NCBI GenBank assembly: GCA_023897205.1
Contig: JAHWDD010000006.1
Span: 2,914,001-2,978,000, forward strand
Reading direction: 5' to 3'
DNA length: 64,000 nt
Origin: Exophiala sp. HKRS030
Lineage: Eukaryota; Ascomycota; Eurotiomycetes; Chaetothyriales; Herpotrichiellaceae
The notes under the pieces are model-generated. The model was not told the DNA's origin. It ran no database searches and saw only the letters and a program-made list of their open reading frames with translations. Numbering within the stretch: position 1 is the first letter of the stretch; every line of letters starts with the position of its first letter. The position numbers and the translations under genes are program-made. Shown here piece after piece: positions 1 to 12,032 of this stretch.

Positions 1-1
1 G

Positions 2-1060
2 GAAGCGAGACCTGGGACTACTGATTTAAGAAATGATTCTCCTGCGAATGTTCCCCTTGACGCTCCAAGTCAAACACCAGCGGAGAATATCGAGAAGTCT
101 GGAAAGCCTGTGGAACCTAGCACGAGACCAGGAATAGCAGCAGAATTGGCAACATCACCGAGACCTGATTCTGACAGTATATCCACGAAAGACACCCTAA
201 CAGATCTTCCCAAACAAGTACCCACGGCTGAGGACGGACTTGCGGTGCAAAAACTGCCATCAGAGCCCGACGACTCTTTCCTAAAGGGTATCCACGAATT
301 TGCGACACTTCCAGAGAGCGAAGAAACGACTCAGCGACCAGACAATGTCGCCAGAGAAGAAGGACAAGTGGCCATCACCAAACAAGAAAAGCCTGATGAA
401 CCCATGGCCGACGCTCCTCCTGAGAAGCCAATCGTCGTGGAAAAGCAGACTCTGGTTAGTGTTGTTGAGAGTATAGATCCCTCTCGATCTGTCACAACTA
501 CGCCAATGTCGGTGTCCGCAGCTCCTGCGAGCAATCCAAGTGAGCCGGCGACGATCGATGAATCCAAGTCCATATTGCTCAAGCCGGCAGAGGCGCCTTT
601 GGCGCCAGAAAACAGGCTGATGGAGCCTACCAAGCTTATCCAGGACGTATCAGATCAAGCGATGATCAAGTCAGAAACGCATGATACTCCGCAACCCCCG
701 GGGTCCGAGATGGCTGAGCCTGAGCCAACTCCTGAAGATACGACACGGAACTTGATGATACTGGAAAAGTTCGATGAGTTGTCGAGCGAAGCGCGGCAGG
801 AGTATTCCGTTTTCTACCCACAAAAGAAACTCACCAGCAAGACGGTGAAGCGCAATCAAGAGCTGTGTCCGATCACAACATTGCCTGTGAAGTATCGCGA
901 TCCAGCTACTGGAATCGGCTATGGAAATGCAGCAGCCTACAAGAAGCTCGAAGAATTGAGGAAACACAAGTTCATGTGGAGTAGCATGCTTGGTTGCTAT
1001 GTAGGTGGTAGTGCTCAACCGCCTGCTCGTGGAGTGCCCGAAGGTTTTATGGGTGCCTGA
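2..1060 (+). CDS. swc2: Vps72/Swc2 (YL1 family), C-terminal part, cut by window edge
   Basis: The frame is open from base 2, so the gene continues to the left of the window; only about 352 codons are visible. Most of the visible part is acidic, Pro/Glu/Thr-rich and low in complexity. The last 60 residues carry the YL1 C-terminal signature: CPITTLPVKYRDP followed by TGIGYGNAAAYKKLEE, near bases 880-960. In known family members this small module belongs to the H2A.Z-binding subunit of the SWR1 remodelling complex, which exchanges H2A for H2A.Z in nuclear chromatin. The N-terminal histone-binding region lies outside the window. No intron is visible in this part. The family call is firm because of the YL1_C motif; the exact start cannot be given. 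Confidence 0.88.
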   Translation, partial: EARPGTTDLRNDSPANVPLDAPSQTPAENIEKSGKPVEPSTRPGIAAELATSPRPDSDSISTKDTLTDLPKQVPTAEDGLAVQKLPSEPDDSFLKGIHEFATLPESEETTQRPDNVAREEGQVAITKQEKPDEPMADAPPEKPIVVEKQTLVSVVESIDPSRSVTTTPMSVSAAPASNPSEPATIDESKSILLKPAEAPLAPENRLMEPTKLIQDVSDQAMIKSETHDTPQPPGSEMAEPEPTPEDTTRNLMILEKFDELSSEARQEYSVFYPQKKLTSKTVKRNQELCPITTLPVKYRDPATGIGYGNAAAYKKLEELRKHKFMWSSMLGCYVGGSAQPPARGVPEGFMGA

Positions 1061-1944
1061 GATGTGGCCGCTGCACATTTTACACTCAATGTGCGAATGT
1101 ATACAACCCTTAACTAAGGATTCTGCCTCCTACATGACTCGAACCTACAATCCTCTAGAAGCTTGCTGTGAATTATGATATGCCAAACTATTCGACATTT
1201 CCGGATCCGATGGGTTTGCATCCCCGCTGCAGTCGTGGACGCAGAATGCTGAGTTTCCGGCAGCCTTGTTCGAAATTCCACAACAACGATGTGTACTGAC
1301 CGTGACTGACTCAGAGAAGCACATTCAGGAGGTAAGGCTGAGGGAAATCTCGGAGCAAAGCTTTTCCGTTTGGGTCTGCGGGGAGAAACTCCGGGCTTAT
1401 CAAAGCCTCTTCGGCTGCCAGATAACACACGACAATGTCACTGGCGACCCGCTGGCTAAATCCCCGGTTACTTTCAGACAATCTTTTAGCTGACAACATT
1501 AGGAAGTGAGAGCTCGTCCCGATGCTGCAGCCCGCGGGGCGTATCGGGTAGACATGGAGGTCTCGTTGCCCCCATTGTGGGCTGAAGGGAATGACAATTG
1601 CCCATCAGCCTGCCTAAGCAAGGTATGCACGCGTCGCGCGCCGTCTCGTGCATGGGACGAGCAGCAATCATCCGACTAGCAACGCACTGAGCTCCGTGCG
1701 AATTGCTCATGCGACATAAGAAACAAGAGCACAAACTCATAAAACAGGGCACAGTGTCGGGACCAGTGCCCCTCAGCCCTGGAAAGGTGTTTGCGGCGGT
1801 GTGGCTGCGGCTTGCCCAACCAAGACAGCGCCTTTGTGCCTCTTTGACCACCTCCCACCATACAATTTCCTCTCCTCCCTCTTCCTCCTACGACACTCCT
1901 CTCTTGACTCTCATTTGTTTTCATATCCTTACACACCGCTCCCA
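1061..1944. other. Intergenic, no gene seen
   Basis: These 884 bases separate the Vps72 stop from the Ecl1-type start. The 3' half (about 1840-1945) is rich in C and T with CCTCC and TCCTC blocks, as is usual just upstream of fungal starts. Short open frames here have no recognisable content. Confidence 0.6.
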
Positions 1945-3031
1945 ATGGGGGAGCCGACCTCTGACACTAAAACACCTGGCGCATATGCCAGGGCTCCCAT
2001 AAACATAAAAAAGTTGTCTCGCCCAAATCCCATAAAACGCAGGAGTCTACTCAGCAGTAACAGCGGTGACTCATCTCGCCTTCATTCCACTCCCACAACT
2101 ACTGTTGCTGCTACTGCAGCAACAAGGGAAAAGGAAATGGCGGCAAGTTTCCTGCAATATTGGTACGCCAACAAATCAGTTCAGCTGAGTCTACCAGCTC
2201 GCTAACCTTGACTTCACAGTGCCATGTGCGAGAAGCAAATCATGACACCGTGCAACTCGATCCTATACTGCAGTTCGGCGTGAGTACCTCCAGTCTGCGA
2301 TGCGCGTCCAGATTTCACCTCGCTGACACTTGACTTGAAGCTGCCGCCGCAAGGACTCGGCCAAACCTTTGTCGGCTTCACTTGCATCTCTTTCGCCTGA
2401 ACGCCCAAGGTCAATCCATTCCACACCTCTCCCCTCCGTACGGATACCTACCGACCTCCATGACCACAAACCCGATCTTGACCCCACCGAATGGAAGCCC
2501 AAATTACACAACCGCAACCACTCAGAAGCATTTCGTTACTTGTCACAATTCAATCGCAGCATGCACGGCAGTCTTAGCGTCACTGATAACACCAACATAC
2601 AAAATGATACCCACGTTGTGAATGACGAATCTGTAAAACAATTCCCTGAGCGTCCAAAAGCACCAACATACACGAGCACCATGAGCACCAACACAACCAC
2701 CACAGGTAGCATGGCAACACCCAGCCTTTCCCTCGCTACCACACCGACCACCACCGCTACATCCAGCTTCGACAGCATGTACGAATTCAACCTCCGTCCT
2801 CTCCAGCCAAGGCAGAATCCTATGTATTATTCCGCCAGTGCCGGCGCGGGCAAGGGGATCGATCTCGTGACTCCGCACATCGCGCCTCCAATGCCTAGTG
2901 GAACAATTGATGTCGCCGCCAGCATGCCTACGTACGATCACGATTTCTGGGGCAAGAAGGTGTTGGTCCGACACCAGAACCCTGCCACTCAAAGCGATGG
3001 ATTGGGAGCACTTTTCGGAAAATCTAGATAG
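1945..3031 (+). CDS. Ecl1-type life-span regulatory factor, three exons
   Basis: I assembled this gene from three exons: 1945-2162, 2220-2279 and 2341-3031. The introns are 2163-2219 (donor GTACGC, branch GCTAAC, acceptor ACAG) and 2280-2340 (donor GTGAGT, branch GCTGAC, acceptor GAAG). Phases match exactly and give 322 residues. Across the first two junctions the protein reads YCAMCEKQIMTPC, then NSILYCSSACRRKD, a compact zinc module with C73, C76, C90 and C94. This is the hallmark of the Ecl1 family, small fungal proteins that extend chronological life span when overproduced and respond to nutrients and zinc. The rest is Ser/Thr-rich and disordered, ending in GALFGKSR. The zinc module is split over all three exons, so single-frame reading misses it. 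The protein is longer than yeast Ecl1 but similar to other Pezizomycotina members as I know them. Confidence 0.8.
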
Positions 3032-3969
3032 TGTGACCACTCGGCAGAGAGTGAGGGGCCACGTTGATTCATGCCAGTCATATATACCTGTACTTGCTGG
3101 ACCTTTCGCGAACACGATCCCGAGCTGGACCTCTCAAGACGGATCCTCTCTCTGAACCGTACGCCTTGGATGGATCTCTCTCCCATCCACGACGGCCATT
3201 GCGATAGAGGGAATTCTACACCTACTCTACCTAACCACATTCATTACTCACCTCCCTCGCCTCGAAATCTACCTCTGCTCTGCTCATGGCTGTGTTTTTG
3301 TATTTTGTTTTGTTTTCTGCTTTGACCTGTGCGAGCTCACAGTCCTAGTACTGTTGTCTGGCTGTCCACTCATTTGTCTCGACGTCCCTGAAGACTGATT
3401 TTGGCTCCTCGGGAAGCCTTTAAAATTAGACTTTGGATCGAGATATGTATGTATATACCTGAGTACTTAGTGCGCAGACGAAATACCTGAAGATCGGTCA
3501 TGTCAAAATGGCGCTCATACTCATCTTTTTCTCTTCTATTGCAAACCGATTGAAACGTCCGCCTGGACTAGAACGAACCTTGATCGATATCGTTGATCGA
3601 TTTTCGTGTCATTATGGCACTGTGTAGTGTGATATATCGAGAAACAAGACACGTTACAGCATAGATCGAGCATACATTCAAGAAACGCAAATTGTTCCTT
3701 CTGATAACTAGTAAAGGATGGTCCAAAGAATTCTACAGTATTGCAGACCATACTCCCAGACTTTTTAGACACGTAAACAACCAACGCAGAAGAGATCGAC
3801 TTTTGTTCTCAACAGTATCTCCTGGCTTATTGAGCCCAGATTGATGGGCCAATGGCTCTGCTGGGACAGCTCAAGTAGCTGGGAAGACCCTTACATCAAG
3901 GTTTCCAATCGTGCTGCCCGATGTTGACTCAATACCTGTCGAGCACAGTTTCGAAGCGAGCCGGCACTT
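3032..3969. other. Intergenic between convergent genes, nothing recognised
   Basis: This stretch holds the two 3' UTRs of converging genes (Ecl1-type on plus, EEP enzyme on minus). Open frames up to 82 codons here show no family features. Confidence 0.6.
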
Positions 3970-4958
3970 TCAGATCACAAGATCAACCACGACAGCTCGG
4001 TGATCAGTCATCCAGATACGATCGTCGAATCGATTCGGGAGAACTGAATATCCACGAACAAGACCTTGAAGTCTTTCCATTTCCTTTTTGATTTCTTCAT
4101 CGTTCCCTTGATCATTGACGCCTAAATGGATGAAATCGATTCTCCATTTCCCCTTTGCCTTGGCATCATGTGGAAATCCAGTGAACGTCAGTTCGTCTCC
4201 GTAGACGTCCTCGTCTCGCATGAAACGACGGACATCGACAAATCCGGATCTTTTGGCGTTCAGGACTTTGTACGCATCATCGTCGGGAGGAGAGTTGAGA
4301 TCGCCGGACAGATAGATGAATTCGATTGCAGGGAAATCTTGCTGAATTTTAGAAGCAACGTTTTGGATGATTTTGGCAGCTTCTCGGCGAGCAACCTTGC
4401 CAGAGTCGTCAAGATGGGTGTTCAGGGCAAGGATAGTCCTGCCTTGAGATAAAGGCAGCGTAGATTCAAGCACCCCAACAGTCAGGATACGGACGCTGGT
4501 GGCATCCCATCCCTTCCTGCCGACCTCACCAGTCTCATTGAGCCAGACGGTCTCGAAATGCTGGACTCTCCAAGCGGAGCGACGATAGAAGATTGGCGAG
4601 TATTCCCCAGCTCGCTTCCCATCGTCCCGAGCGACACCGATATAGTCCCAATCATTGTCCTCAGATTTGGTATTAGAATTGAAAGTGTGCTTAAGGAGGT
4701 CCTGTAGCTGAGGGTGGAGTACCTCTTGCATTCCGACAAGGGTGGCTCGGGGTGCGAAGTTAGATCTGATATGATACTTGAAATGAGCTGATAGCGTTGG
4801 GAATCGTTCCGGCCATCGAAGCTCTGACTCTTCTGGAGGATCCGCTGCATATCGTATGTTGTGTGTGATGATCCGTATAGGAATGGCCGAGGAGGGGTCT
4901 GTGGAAGCATTTGCTCGGCCAACAGAAGGGGTTGAGGGGGCGAGGAGGCGTCACCCAT
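3970..4958 (-). CDS. Endonuclease/exonuclease/phosphatase (DNase I-like) family enzyme
   Basis: The main exon is 3970-4898. It carries the family motifs in order: THNIRY near the N-terminus, MQEVLH (E60), LNTHLDDSG (H163), SGDLNS (D201, N203), then RIDFIHLG and a final TDHRAVVVDL with the catalytic D-H pair. These are the metal- and phosphate-handling residues of DNase I-like phosphodiesterases, which include nucleases and inositol-phosphate phosphatases; the substrate cannot be told from sequence. The frame is closed upstream by a TGA, so an intron is needed. The best model has a four-base first coding exon (4955-4958, ATGG) and a 56-nt intron 4899-4954 (GTGACG...CCACAG), giving 310 residues starting MDPSSAIPIRIITHN. 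An alternative uses the GTAAGT donor near 5033 with an unknown first exon. No signal peptide is seen in the preferred model, so it is probably intracellular. Confidence 0.85.
4899..4954 (-). other. Proposed intron after a four-base first coding exon
   Basis: The intron runs from GTGACG to CCACAG on the minus strand. It is needed because the conserved frame hits a TGA just upstream of residue 1. The donor is not a standard GTRAGT and the branch site is weak (CTCAAC), so this model is less certain than the enzyme call. Confidence 0.5.
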
Positions 4959-6583
4959 CTTGTGAAGTTTGGCGAGGTAGAGAGTCGGACACGAGATAAT
5001 AGTACTAGGTAACGAGAGTCCAATGAATGACTTACTGAGGATATCTAGGTGCTTGGATATCAGGAAGGCTAGTATCGAGTTGTTAAAAGATGTAGAAATA
5101 GCACAATGTTGTCAGAGGCGATGGGCAAATTTAAGCAAAGCACAAGCATCGTCTTTCAAGGAAGGATGGAGGCAAAGCATTTTAATGTCGGTCGAACGAC
5201 TGGAGCACGTCTGCTTCGCTCCTGCCGCCGAGTCCTGACACACTCGTGCCTTCCCCATTGTCGTGAGTCGTCAGCTGTACCAAAATGAGGAAGCTGTGTT
5301 GATGACTTGAGGTTACTAGTCAGTGTTTCAGTTGGACAGGTTACCTAATGTAAAAATATATTCAAGCAGCGCCGCCATAGGTCGACCACCGCTCGGCGCT
5401 TTGGTTCTTCAAGCTGTTGCAAGCGGACGTGGTTTGGGTAAGCTGAGCCGCCGATCAACAGGTTGCTGGTGTGTTCAAAACATCACACACCGCATGAATT
5501 GACAAGACACGTGGGATAGATATTGGACCGGATATGGGAATATATGGCTTCAATGGTGTTGCCTGTCAATTGAGCGAACGTGAAGCATGTGTGACGCCTA
5601 AGGTGCCTAAAGAGGGACGTCTGGGACACCTGTGGGAGTCCCATAGGCCCAGAGGTCCCCTGAAGGTCCGCCTAACGGTCCGCCCAAGGACTTGTGCAAG
5701 AGTCGCTCAGTGCTCACAACTGTACATCTCAGTTGTTGAGATATATTTCTTCTTGTTATCTATGGCCATTCAACTGATCAGACGGTCTAAGTTTCGATAG
5801 CTGACTTATCTCATGATGACTAGTACCAGCCTCTCGTTTGGGCTAGCTACCATGAAACCATCCTGCGTTGTGGCACAAAATGGCCATTACGACGAGATCG
5901 TGATTTTGATCCAGAAACAGTGGGTCGGATTATTTGATTTTGTCTGACGAACTCTTGTCCGCAAAATCTTGATCAGACCGTCACCACAGCATCTTCACCT
6001 GCACTTGGCAACTCCTAATATCACAGAAAGAGTCCCAAATCTAAATGCAACAGTCCGCATAGTTAGGAGCATCATATATGCAATTAGTCAAATCAAATTA
6101 GCACAGACCTTTACAGGACAGAGATCAGAATGTTGTCGGGTTTTGCGCCAAGCATAAAAAGGGTTGCACGGTCTGACGCCTCAGTCGGTCAGGCAAATAT
6201 TGAAATGGATTTAGACGCTAATTTGACTGGATCAAGAGTTTGTCCGATGACACGCGAAGCACCGCAATCTTTCAGCCCTTTCCCTAGACACGCTCGCGCT
6301 CGTTTGCGCATTCTTGAAGCCGAGGCGGACCTGGTATGTATCTCAATCTTTTTCTTTAGATGATGGTTTCGATGCCCAAATGACCGGTGACGATGTGCGT
6401 GGACCATTTTGATGATTTTGATGGATTTCACGATTCTCACCTGCCCACCCCAGCCTCCACCTCCTGGCTCAACAACAATCCACACCTCGTCCATATGGCT
6501 AATTTCTTGCTTAGAAACGCGTCCAGTCGCAATCGGACACCATTACAACCATCCTGTTCCGTTGATATTGACATGTCGTTGTC
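4959..6583. other. Intergenic (1.6 kb) between divergent genes, no gene seen
   Basis: This region is shared by the divergent EEP enzyme (minus) and Snf5 (plus). A minus-strand GTAAGT donor near 5033 and a plus-strand GTATGT donor near 6334 may belong to 5' UTR introns. No open frame here shows family features. It includes a G/C-rich patch of repeated CCTAA/GGTCC-like words near 5600-5690. Confidence 0.55.
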
Positions 6584-8923
6584 ATGAGTAATTCCCCTGA
6601 TGGTGCGACTACAGTCGCCGCACCTCTCGATCCCACTTCCACCCTCTCAGCCTCATCCAATGGCATAGACACTATTGCCCAAACCAAAGAACGGGCTAAG
6701 GAGGTACTCGCAGCTTCAGGCATTGATCTTTCCAAACATGAATCGACTCCCTCTCTCAACAACGGCGGTCCGAATCTTGCCGCCAACCGAAAGCGAAAGC
6801 GCGAGACGCCAGTTGATCGGATAGCCGCTGAGCAATATGTTGAACGCGAATACCACCACAAGGCCCTCCTAGCAGATCAACTTCATCATCCCGGCTTGCT
6901 ACAAGAGAAGAAACACGAAGTCTCCATCTATCAGAGTCTGCGCCAGAGGAGGGAGCACGACCCAGCTTCCGTCTTCGGGGTCGGCTATGAAGGTTTTGGT
7001 AATCCGAGAACAGATGAAAAAAACCTGCGAGACCCCATAATATATCCACGAAGCCGAAGACCTGGCAAACGGAAGACTCTGCCACCTCGCGTGCCACGGA
7101 ATGAGCAAACTGTCCAAGCGCAGCAGCCTGAGGATCTCGTACCAATCCGGCTTGACATTGATTGGGGCAAGATCAAGTTGCGCGATACCTTCACTTGGAA
7201 TCTTCACGACCGAACAACAAACATTGACTATTTTGCCGAGAAATTGGTCGAGGATTTTGGCCTCGAAGTTCAGAATTGTCGTCCGCTGGTTCAAGCTGTG
7301 GCTTCCCACGTTCGCGAACAGATCGGTGACTACTGCCCACAAATCTTCTCAGAAGAAATCACGACCGAGCCTACCTTGCCCTATTATGCTTATAAAAACG
7401 ATGAAATTCGGATCGTCGTCAAACTCAACATCACTATTGGTCAAAACACGTTAATCGACCAATTCGAATGGGAGATCAACAATCCTTATAATTCACCGGA
7501 GGAATTCGCCAGACAAATGACCAATGATTTGTCTCTTGCCGGCGAGTTCACGACGGCGATTGCACACTCAATTCGTGAACAATGTCAATTGTTCTCCAAA
7601 TCCCTCCACATCACTGGTCATCCATTTGATGGCCGGCCAATAGAAGATCCAGATGTCAGGGATAATATTCTACCGTCACCACTGCTCAGCACATTTAGAC
7701 CATACCAGTCTGCGAAAGATTATTCGCCTTATCTGTACGAACTCAATGAGACAGATCTAGAGCGAACAGAGCTGTCGATATCTCGTGAACAGCGAAGACA
7801 GAAACGATCAACCAATCGTCGTGGCGGGCCTGCTCTTCCAGACTTGAAGGACCGTCAACGCACGATCAGATCTCTAGTGGTGTCCTCGGTCATACCAGGT
7901 GGTGCGCTGAGTATGGAAGAGAGTCGTATCTTCAGAATGCCGAAAGCTGCTCGAAGGTCTGGTCGTGCGGCTAACCAACGAGACGGCTTTGAGGATTCGG
8001 ATGAGTCAGAGAGTGAGGATTCCGGCCCAGATTCACCCGCGATTCCCACACATCTCTTGCAACAAGGCACAGCACGAACTCGAGGTATCAGAAATGCGGC
8101 CCTGTCGGCATCCGCCGGCATTCGATCAAATCTTAGCGGGTTTGCCTCAGTACGCTCTGCTACACCGGAATCAGTAACACCGTCACACCACGAGTCGAGA
8201 GCTTCGACTAGAAAGAAGGATTATAAGGAAGAAAGTGAAGACGAATCTGGCGCAGAAAAACTCATCGTTGTCCTGAAACTCGGACGACAGAAACTCAAGG
8301 AGTTTTCAAGGGCTCAACGACTGAAGGAGCGAGCGGCACTTGTCGCCAATTCTTCAAACCAAGACAGCCCACGACCTGGCCAGCATTCAAGATCGGCATC
8401 AGCCGCACCTCTAAATCTCGCCGCAATGCCACCGCCTCCATCACCAGTTCCGACTCCTGCAGACATACCAGGTGCCGTCGATGCTACTCACCATGGTCCT
8501 AGTTCTTCACATCCGGCAGTAAGTACCTAAAGATGACTGAAAATGACCCGATCCGCTAACCATAGAAAAGCCTCCTCCTCCTGAATGGCTTGCTACAGAT
8601 TTGGCTCGACTTCGCAAAATCTACCCTAATGACCGGTTTGATGGTCTCATGAAGCACTCGGCGATTGATCCCAAGACAAACAAGCTCGTCCCATCAAATG
8701 ATAGCACTAAAAGCTTCCCTCATAAATATGTGCCAAGAATCCGGTGTCTAGACTGCCCAGGCCGAGGTGAGAATGCCATCGCGAATGGATATATACGATC
8801 TCTAACGTGCAAACAGTGTACATGACCGGACCGGGTACAAGCGCGGAAAGCTTTGAAGCTCATCTCAAGAATCGCAATCATAGGATAGCTGTTGACGAAA
8901 GGCTAGCCAAAGCTGCTACTTAA
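6584..8923 (+). CDS. snf5: Snf5/SMARCB1 family subunit of SWI/SNF-type remodelling complex
   Basis: There are three exons: 6584-8518, 8571-8766 and 8817-8923, giving 745 residues. Intron 1 (8519-8570) has GTAAGT, branch GCTAAC and acceptor AAAG; the earlier CATAG acceptor would break the frame. Intron 2 (8767-8816) runs from GTGAGA to ACAG. The SNF5 homology region holds two repeats, starting near residue 190 ([19 protein letters not shown]) and near residue 275 ([20 protein letters not shown]). The C-terminus reads [19 protein letters not shown], then [13 protein letters not shown] and [20 protein letters not shown]. This cysteine-containing tail is typical of filamentous-fungus Snf5. Its role is core scaffold of the nuclear nucleosome remodeller that engages the histone octamer. 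The paralogue Sfh1 (RSC) is the alternative name; the tail favours Snf5. Confidence 0.92.
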
Positions 8924-9377
8924 TTTTTAGCATAGTGATTGAGGAATTCAGAGTCGAGATTGAAAACACCATGATTACCGTCGAGAGCATGTTCAAACAT
9001 TAATTGCCGTTACTTTCTCCCTAATGCAGTGTCTTGACCCATGATGCTGACGCTTGTCACTACTGCTAACTCGACCGGATCTTGGTTGTTATGATACCTT
9101 GGAGTAGTTATGGAAAGCCTTGTGCGGAAAGGAATAGCCCTCAGAAGGGGGCAACAAATTGCGGACTTGTGTTTTTCCAGCCCCGTTGGCAATGTGCGGG
9201 GAACAATTGAGCGTAGCGGGCAGTCTCATAGGCAGGTGGCACGTCACGCCTCGCATCGTGCCATCTCAATCCCACACTGCAGCCTCAGACAATTCCATAA
9301 CCCCACTCAATATTCAGTGTTCACATTTGCCTTTGTTTGTATTCAGCACAATCATTGTACCGAAAAATTTCTCAGCC
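8924..9377. other. Intergenic, tandem gene spacer
   Basis: These 454 bases separate the Snf5 stop from the Ebp1-like start on the same strand. I see no gene. The last 100 bases before 9378 are the likely 5' leader. Confidence 0.6.
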
Positions 9378-10840
9378 ATGGCCGACTCTGCTGTGGAAGA
9401 CATCACAATCAATAACCCCGACAATCTCACAAAACTCAAGACCGCTTCGACCATCGCTGAGAAAGTCCTGGCCGAAGTCACAGGTATGCCGGCCCAACCC
9501 TTGGATCCCGCACGAGACCTGTAAAAATTGACAAACTCACCTCGTAGGATGGCTTGCTGACGGTGAGACCATTATTTCTCTCTGTGAGAAAGGAGACAAG
9601 CTTCTCGAGGACGAGATTGCAAAGGTCTACAAGGGAAAGAAGATCCTCAAGGTTGGTTTCATACTCCATCTCCAATGGCACTGCGACCGAGTTTTTCCAG
9701 AGAATGTTATTGACTGACTGCAAAACTCCAACATGTGTAGGGATCTGGTTCTCCCACTACAATCTCCCCTTCGTCCCATGTAACTCCGTTCACTCCTCTG
9801 ACCTCCGACGCCGAAGACTCAACCACCAGCATAAAGGCTGGAGAGGTTGTCAAGGTACAGCTGGGAGCGCAGATCGACGGTTTTGGCTCGATTGTTGGAA
9901 GTACGGTGGTTGTGCCTAAAGAAAAGGGACAAAAAGCCGAGATTACAGGTCGTGAGGCTGATCTACTGGTTGCAACACACTATGCCAATGAGCTATTGCT
10001 GAGACTTCTTCTTCCACCTGGCCTCCTGGCGTCAGGCACTGATGAGGAGAAGAAGAAAGCTGCTGCTGTCAAAGCGCCTACTCAGAGCAAAATTACTAGC
10101 CTGATAGAAAAGGTTGCCAAGGCATACGACGTCAATGTGGTCCAACATACGACCTCATGGCAGTTTGAGCGTAATGAGATCGAGGGCAAGAAGAAGATCA
10201 TCTTGTCACCAGCAGATGGCGCCAAAGGTGAAGGCGTACCAGAGGTTGGCGAGGTTTGGGGTGTCGAAGTTGGGTTGAGTCTAGGATCAGGCAAAGTCAA
10301 AGACCTCGACAAGCGATCTACTTTGCTACGACGTACTGCTACGACCTATGGCTTGAAACGACCATCATCTAGACAAGTGTTGTCAGAAATTGTCAAGAAG
10401 TTCGGAACCTTCCCTTTCAGCATTAGACAGTTGGAAGACGAGCGTGCGGCAAAGGTTGGTGTTGTCGAGTCCATCAGAGCCGGCGTTCTCAGAGAGTATA
10501 AGCCCGCCGCTGAAGCCGATGGATCACCCGTGTCAAGACTGTTTACGACAATCGGTAAGTCCATCGTAGACGGCATTGCGCGTATTTACCCGCTGACTTT
10601 GATGTAGCGATAACCAAGAATGGCATCACGCGATTAGCTGCCCCTCCAGCCCTGGATTTGGAAGCTGTCAAGTCGGACAAAAAGATCGAGGATGAAGAAA
10701 TCTTGAAGATTCTGGAGCAGCCACTGTCGAAGTCGACAGGGTCAAAGAGCAAGAACAAGAAGAAGAAGAAGAAGCCGGCGAAGAAGGCCGCTGCCGCAGA
10801 GGATGACGACGAGGATGACGATGACAGCGATGACGAGTAA
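9378..10840 (+). CDS. cdb4: Ebp1/PA2G4-type protein (curved DNA-binding protein Cdb4)
   Basis: There are four exons: 9378-9483, 9548-9651, 9741-10554 and 10608-10840, giving 418 residues with all phases matching. Introns are 9484-9547, 9652-9740 and 10555-10607 (GTAAGT, branch GCTGAC, acceptor GTAG). The start ATG sits in GCCATGG. The protein has the inactive methionine-aminopeptidase fold of PA2G4: SLCEKGDKLLEDEIAKVYK, then SPTTISPSSHVTPFTPL, then AGEVVKVQLGAQIDGFGSI. As in the family, the metal ligands of true aminopeptidases are not conserved. The C-terminus is a lysine block followed by an acidic tail (EDDDEDDDDSDDE), matching the RNA/ribosome-binding tail of Ebp1. It is expected to act on ribosome biogenesis and pre-60S particles in nucleus and cytoplasm; S. 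pombe cdb4 was first described as a curved-DNA binder. Confidence 0.92.
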
Positions 10841-12032
10841 TTAGGTACAAATTGCGGCGGTTGATGGATCTTTGGACTCAGAGCGATAGCTGAGGCTCCA
10901 GGTTTCCACGACGCTTCACGGCAAACATGTGGTTGGCGAGCCAAGTCACAGGTTATGTGATAAACACCAAAGAGCATTTTTGGTTAGTCGACGCGGCCAC
11001 GGGTCATGGAAAAAAAGGAGAAAACACTGTTTCAGAACAGCTACGAGACTGACCGAACAGATGGGCTACCAATCCACTCTGCATCCACAGAAAAACTAGA
11101 CTCTGGCAAAGTGGCTAGGCGCAAATATCCAAAATAATGCCCAAGAGAAACTCCTAAAACGAAACCTCAAGCAAAGCACGTGAACCGTAGTTCCTGTCGT
11201 GTATGACTTTGGTTGGAAAGGGGGAGAACCCACGCGTCCAAGGCGGAAGGCCTTCACATTTTGCCACGTAAGAACTGGTGTTGCCTGAAAACTGTGAGAA
11301 AGAAATCGACAGCAGGATATTTGATGATGGCAAAGGTCAAGCTTCAATAATAAGTCTCATCTCAATATGCCTGATTAACAATGATCGTGGTACAGCTAGG
11401 GCGTGTAATCACCTTCGAAATTCTTTGATGGCGGTGGCGTAGACTAAGTCACGTACAACACGGAGGAACTTAGTCAGTAATAAAGGGCAATAATATGGTA
11501 AGCCCCGAGGGTTCTCAGCCTTGGGGTCATGTGGGGAACATCACTCAAGTAAGGAGAGTGCAGAGTGTTGCCTCTTAGGCTTCTTCGTTAGGGATCCAGC
11601 AGCTATTCGCTCTAGGCGGAAGGTTACCTACTCAGGATAATGCAGCCTGCCTATTGCCGCTTGAATCCGGCCGCCCACTTGTCCCGATCTTGCATTTCTA
11701 CTCTTGCCCACGGGCACTGGAACTAACTAAGTTAGCACTGGCACAGGCCTTCCGGGCTCCAAACCCAACTAAGGACTGGCACTGGCACTCGGCAAGCAAC
11801 TGCCACTACCACTGCCACTGCAACTGCAACTGCATCGCATACATCTTTCTTCACACAACAAGTCCTACTCCGTCACCAACCTCACCTCTACTCTACCCTC
11901 ACAGCTAGCACAATCTCGTCCGATCTGCCTCAACTCAGGCTACTGTAAGTTTCAATCTTCCTTGTCGAAACCACGTCCCTGAAACTAACTCATCTCTAGT
12001 CGGCGCGTGCGGCGCGAAGAAGAGAGAGCAGG
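10841..12032. other. Intergenic and 5' leader, no gene seen
   Basis: About 1.2 kb. The last part (11780-11940) contains CACTGCCACTGCAACTGCAACTG-like alternation and C-rich tracts typical of a fungal leader. A 5' UTR intron is listed separately. Confidence 0.6.
11945..11999 (+). other. Probable 5' UTR intron of the Rco1-type gene
   Basis: It has donor GTAAGT, branch ACTAAC and acceptor CTCTAG, 55 nt, ending 33 bases before the ATG at 12033. All three splice signals are close to the fungal consensus. Confidence 0.7.

Noticed and set aside
1110..1215. tRNA-like B-box (GGTTCGAGTC on minus, 1136-1145)
   Set aside because: I folded the surrounding bases: D stem, anticodon stem and acceptor stem do not pair, so it is not a tRNA.
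2543..3115. 190-codon minus frame opposite the Ecl1-type gene
   Set aside because: It is a shadow of the real exon on the plus strand.
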